Assembly: GCA_050746025.1 (NCBI GenBank)
Contig: JBOGLH010000069.1
Location: 13,159-77,158 of the forward strand
Reading direction: 5' to 3'
From: Gp1-AA145 sp050746025
Lineage (GTDB): Bacteria; Acidobacteriota; Terriglobia; Terriglobales; Acidobacteriaceae
DNA length: 64,000 bases
Part shown: one piece after another, positions 61,182 through 64,000 of the stretch
How positions within the stretch are numbered: position 1 is the stretch's first letter
Layout of the letters: each line of letters starts with the position of its first letter
The notes under the pieces: model-generated
What the model was told of the DNA's origin: nothing
The model's database searches: none
Seen by the model: the letters and a program-made list of their open reading frames with translations, nothing else
Translations under genes and position numbers: made by a program

Positions 61182-62471
61182 CTATGGATAACAAATCTTT
61201 CCCAGCACCACCGCCCGTTCCGCTCCGGTGGCCGCAGGCACATTCGACGGCCGGCGGTTCCAGGTCTCATAAGCCATGACCGCGAAGGCAACGGCTTCTT
61301 TGGCGCTCGATGGAATTCCGAACTCGTCGGAGGAACGGAGATTCAATCCCATCCGGCGGGCTTCCTTCGTCAGCCAGGCGACCAATGTCGGGTTCCTGGC
61401 GCCGCCTCCTGAAATAATCAGCTCGCTGAAATCGCCTTTAGTTAGCACGAAGCGCTCAATGGCGAGGGCCACCGAACGCACGGTGAGCCCGGTGGCGGTC
61501 GCAATAACGTCGCGTCTTTCGACCGCGCCCGGTTCCAATGCCGAAGATGCCTTACCTGCAGCTTTGCCCGCGCCCAGCGGACGGCAGGCGTGCAGAAACT
61601 CGCGCGCGAACTCGCGGCCGAATTGCTCGCGCCCGGCGGTCTTAGGCGGCGATTCGCGGAAAAACTCATCATTTAAAAAACGGTCGAGCGCGGGTTCCAA
61701 GACCCGTCCAGAGGCGGCGATGAGGCCATCGCGGTCGCAGGGTAGACCGAACAATTGCTCGGCCAGCGCGTCGATCACCATGTTCCCCGGCCCAGTATCG
61801 AAGGCCACGATTTTATTTAGCGAAGCCGCAGTGGAGATCGCGCTCAGGTTGGCGATGCCGCCCAGGTTCAGCGCGATGCGGCCGATCTTCGCATCGCGAT
61901 AGAGAAGATAGTCGAGAAATGGAACCAGGGGCGCGCCCTTGCCGCCCGCGGCCATATCTGCCGGACGAAAATCTGAAACCACCGGCAGACCGGTACGGGC
62001 CGCGACCACCGCACCCTCGCCGATTTGCCAGGTAACCGCCAGCTTGCGTCCCAGAAAAGCCGCGGCCACGCCCTGATGATAAAGCGTTTGCCCGTGACAC
62101 CCGACCAGTTCCGCCTTCATGCGCAGTTTTTTTTGGGCGGCGATCACCGCCTCGGCGTAGAGCTCGCCCAGCAGAAAGTTCAGGCGCGCGAGCTCAGCGA
62201 CGCTCACCCGCGGCGAGTTCATGGAGAGCAAAATTCGCCGCCGCACATCGGCAGGGTAAGGAAACTCGGCGTGGCCGAGAAACTCCATCCGCGGGCGAGG
62301 CATATTCTTCGTTTGACGGGGGCTGGCTCTTCTACTGTTTTTGCTGGTAGTCTTTGCGCTTGCATCCCCATCTTGCATTCGCACCAGCGCCACGTCGATG
62401 CCGTCGGCCGAGGTCCCACTCATCACCCCAGCCACGATCATCGTCATTCCCGCGGTCGTCACCGCGGTCAT
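61182..62471 (-). CDS. anmK: anhydro-N-acetylmuramic acid kinase
   Basis: 429 residues. ATP-binding GVMSGTSADGIDVALVR near the N-terminus; GCHGQTLYHQG; the sugar/ATP block NLGGIANLSAI and FDTGPGNMVIDAL; catalytic Asp inside GTSADGID. It opens and phosphorylates 1,6-anhydro-MurNAc to MurNAc-6-P in peptidoglycan recycling. The start ATG 62471 overlaps the nagZ stop by 4 nt. It carries a 50-residue basic insertion after the first motif. Confidence 0.95.
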   Translation of the reverse strand: MTAVTTAGMTMIVAGVMSGTSADGIDVALVRMQDGDASAKTTSKNSRRASPRQTKNMPRPRMEFLGHAEFPYPADVRRRILLSMNSPRVSVAELARLNFLLGELYAEAVIAAQKKLRMKAELVGCHGQTLYHQGVAAAFLGRKLAVTWQIGEGAVVAARTGLPVVSDFRPADMAAGGKGAPLVPFLDYLLYRDAKIGRIALNLGGIANLSAISTAASLNKIVAFDTGPGNMVIDALAEQLFGLPCDRDGLIAASGRVLEPALDRFLNDEFFRESPPKTAGREQFGREFAREFLHACRPLGAGKAAGKASSALEPGAVERRDVIATATGLTVRSVALAIERFVLTKGDFSELIISGGGARNPTLVAWLTKEARRMGLNLRSSDEFGIPSSAKEAVAFAVMAYETWNRRPSNVPAATGAERAVVLGKICYP

Positions 62472-63598
62472 CGCCGCGTCCCCGCGACTGCCGCTGACGA
62501 CAATGCCTGCAGCCGTATCTGCTCGCTGAACTCCCAGAGTTGGGTCGACAAGCGGCTGATCTTCTCGGATGAAGGTGCGGTTGGGCGTCGTCTTAATTCT
62601 TTTGACTTCCTTTTGAAGGCCGCTACTCTTTGCGAAGACTCAAGCACCCGCCGCCTGAAACGCGCGTCTTCCTCGGTCTGGCGCAGCATGGTTTCATAGG
62701 CTTGCTCGATGAGCTCTTGCTGGTGGCAGATCAGGCAGAGGTCGCCACCGGCGGCGACGAAGCGCGTGGCCGCCTCATCGATCGGCGCCGCCGCCAGTAC
62801 TCCGCCCATTTCAAGATCGTCCGAGACGATCAGCCCCCGGTAGCCGATCTTCCGCCGCAGGATGTCGGTGATCCAATATTTCGAAAGCGAAGCCGGCAGC
62901 GGATCGCGGGTGATGGCGGGATAGTTGGCGTGATTCACCAGCACCATGGGCAGCGCGCGCTTCATCAGACGGTAGGGCGCAAGGTCTTCTTCCCAGAGCT
63001 TCGAGAAAGTTTTTTTGATCACCGGCAAATCATGATGCGAATCAAGCTTGCCTTCGCCGAGTCCGGGAAAATGCTTGCCGGCGCCGATCACGCCCGCGGA
63101 TGTGAGCCCGGCGAGAAATTCGCGGGCATAAAGCGCCACCGCCTTGGGGTCGGTTGAAAAGGCCCGCGAGCTCATCACCTTGCGCGAAGCCTCAAATGCC
63201 AGATCGAGCACCGGGGCGAAGTCGAGATTGAAGCCGAGAGCGGCGCAGATCTTGCCAATCAACTGTCCGTGCTTACGGAAAAGCCTGCGCTCGCCGGTCG
63301 AGAACACCTCAGCCGCCGAGGGTGCGGGGCCGGTCACATTACGGAATCGGTCGACCCGCCCTCCCTCAAGATCCACGCAGGTAAAGAGCCGCTCATGAAC
63401 TGAGGCCTGGCAGTCTTTCAGCAGCTGACGGGTTTGTTGGGCGTTCACGATGTTGCGGGCGAAAAGAATCACGCCTGCAGGCTGAATGCGCCTGAGCATG
63501 GCGGAAAGTGCGGGCGTAACCACGGTGCCGTCGAATCCAATGATGAGCAGTTGGCCGACTAGCTGGGCCGCGGATTTTGATTTTCGTGCGGGGCTCAT
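62468..63598 (-). CDS. nagZ: beta-N-acetylhexosaminidase NagZ
   Basis: 376 residues. GH3 barrel with ARNIVN, the substrate motif KHFPGLGEGKLDSHHDLP and the nucleophile Asp in LIVSDDLEMGG. It removes GlcNAc from 1,6-anhydro-muropeptides, feeding AnmK, which is encoded next. The basic 50-residue C-terminal tail is non-conserved. It is 58 nt downstream of mutS. Confidence 0.95.
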   Translation of the reverse strand: MSPARKSKSAAQLVGQLLIIGFDGTVVTPALSAMLRRIQPAGVILFARNIVNAQQTRQLLKDCQASVHERLFTCVDLEGGRVDRFRNVTGPAPSAAEVFSTGERRLFRKHGQLIGKICAALGFNLDFAPVLDLAFEASRKVMSSRAFSTDPKAVALYAREFLAGLTSAGVIGAGKHFPGLGEGKLDSHHDLPVIKKTFSKLWEEDLAPYRLMKRALPMVLVNHANYPAITRDPLPASLSKYWITDILRRKIGYRGLIVSDDLEMGGVLAAAPIDEAATRFVAAGGDLCLICHQQELIEQAYETMLRQTEEDARFRRRVLESSQRVAAFKRKSKELRRRPTAPSSEKISRLSTQLWEFSEQIRLQALSSAAVAGTRR

Positions 63599-63656
63599 CA
63601 GGAATGCGATTACAGAAGCATATCAAGATTGCGAGTGAAACCGCCGCTCGACTCGC

Positions 63657-64000
63657 TCACTGCACCTGCTTCTTCAACTCCGCCAGCAGATTTAATGCGT
63701 CGAGCGGGGTAATCGAGTTGAGTTCCACTTCGCGGATTTTTTCGACCACCGGCTGCGACAGGGGAGTGAAGATGGTCAACTGGGCCCGCCGCTCCGCGGC
63801 ATCCCCGCCGGCGATGTGCGCGTTCAGCCGGAATTCAGCGTTTTCGTGTTCCGCCAGAACCTGGCGCGCCCGGCGGATTACTTCCTCAGGCAAACCCGCG
63901 AGCTTGGCTACTTCAATGCCGTAGCTGCGGTCGGCGGGCCCCGGCAAGACCTGCCGCAAAAAAACAATTCCGCCCGGGGTTTCCTTGACCGCCACATGGT
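63657..64000 (-). CDS. mutS: DNA mismatch-repair protein MutS (C-terminal end; 5' part beyond window)
   Basis: The frame is open to the right edge and encodes the end of MutS: the last ATPase-domain part (GIVFLRQVLPGPADRSYGIEVAKLAGLP) and helices (EVIRRARQVLAEHE), then a short linker and LDALNLLAELKKQV. MutS recognises mismatches and recruits MutL. The walker motifs lie outside. It stands first in the minus-strand run mutS-nagZ-anmK. Confidence 0.95.
   Translation of the reverse strand, partial: HVAVKETPGGIVFLRQVLPGPADRSYGIEVAKLAGLPEEVIRRARQVLAEHENAEFRLNAHIAGGDAAERRAQLTIFTPLSQPVVEKIREVELNSITPLDALNLLAELKKQVQ

Noticed and set aside
1..64000. CRISPR arrays, insertion sequences, prophage or integrase genes
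   Set aside because: No regularly spaced repeats, transposase or integrase motifs were found on either strand.

Overview
The window is a gene-dense chromosomal stretch of a Gram-negative bacterium (LptE and outer-membrane beta-barrel genes, many lipoprotein or Sec signals). The complete compact his operon, the mutS-nagZ-anmK string, the M13 peptidase, GH15 glucoamylase, PCYCYC protein, small Cys-rich proteins and many two-component genes fit an Acidobacteriota (Terriglobia-like) genome. That assignment is an inference from gene content; there is no rRNA in the window. I see no transposase, prophage, CRISPR array or plasmid function.

Layout: 1-5.1 kb (minus) is a phosphorelay operon: an ethylene-receptor-like multi-PAS histidine kinase, three stand-alone receivers and a receiver-kinase hybrid. 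5.3-9.3 kb holds a GT39 membrane glycosyltransferase and a convergent GH15 glucoamylase. 9.3-15.7 kb (minus) is a tightly overlapped his operon, hisI-G-D-C-B-H-F-A, preceded by an unannotated His-rich leader peptide and an intrinsic terminator (a classical attenuator). Its last gene, hisA, carries an in-frame TAA. 15.7-18.4 kb is an AlgI/AlgJ-like O-acylation pair. 18.7-21 kb is a loose group of very small Cys-rich or basic proteins and two coupled receivers, one frameshifted. 21-24.8 kb is a phosphoketolase-acetate kinase pair. 25-30 kb has a secreted M13 peptidase, YvcK, TPR and PCYCYC proteins.

30-38.5 kb (plus) is a housekeeping run: DinB-like, GNAT, YdcH-like, psd-pssA, a catalytically degenerate Asd homologue, lptE, holA, a tRNA gene with an odd inverted repeat, hfq and hflX. 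38.5-44.7 kb has a structured element with a 17-codon ORF, a fatty-acid desaturase, a two-component pair, pdxS, a frameshifted ORF, a beta-barrel protein and an ABM-domain protein. 44.7-57 kb is mixed accessory and envelope content: an antiporter, cupin, PAP2 phosphatase, BON protein, di-haem cytochrome, an ECF sigma factor with a palindromic promoter region, and a Tat-exported helical-barrel protein. 57-64 kb (minus) is a HAD phosphatase, a YmdB-like phosphodiesterase, a peptide-binding lipoprotein with DUF1697, and the peptidoglycan-recycling genes anmK and nagZ next to the 3' end of mutS.

Functional themes are histidine biosynthesis under predicted attenuation, phospholipid and LPS assembly, peptidoglycan recycling, C2/C3 cleavage of sugar phosphates to acetyl-phosphate, and a large signalling investment. 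Three reading frames are broken (hisA, a receiver, and the ORF after pdxS). Either there is real decay or the assembly contains residual base errors; reads are needed to tell.
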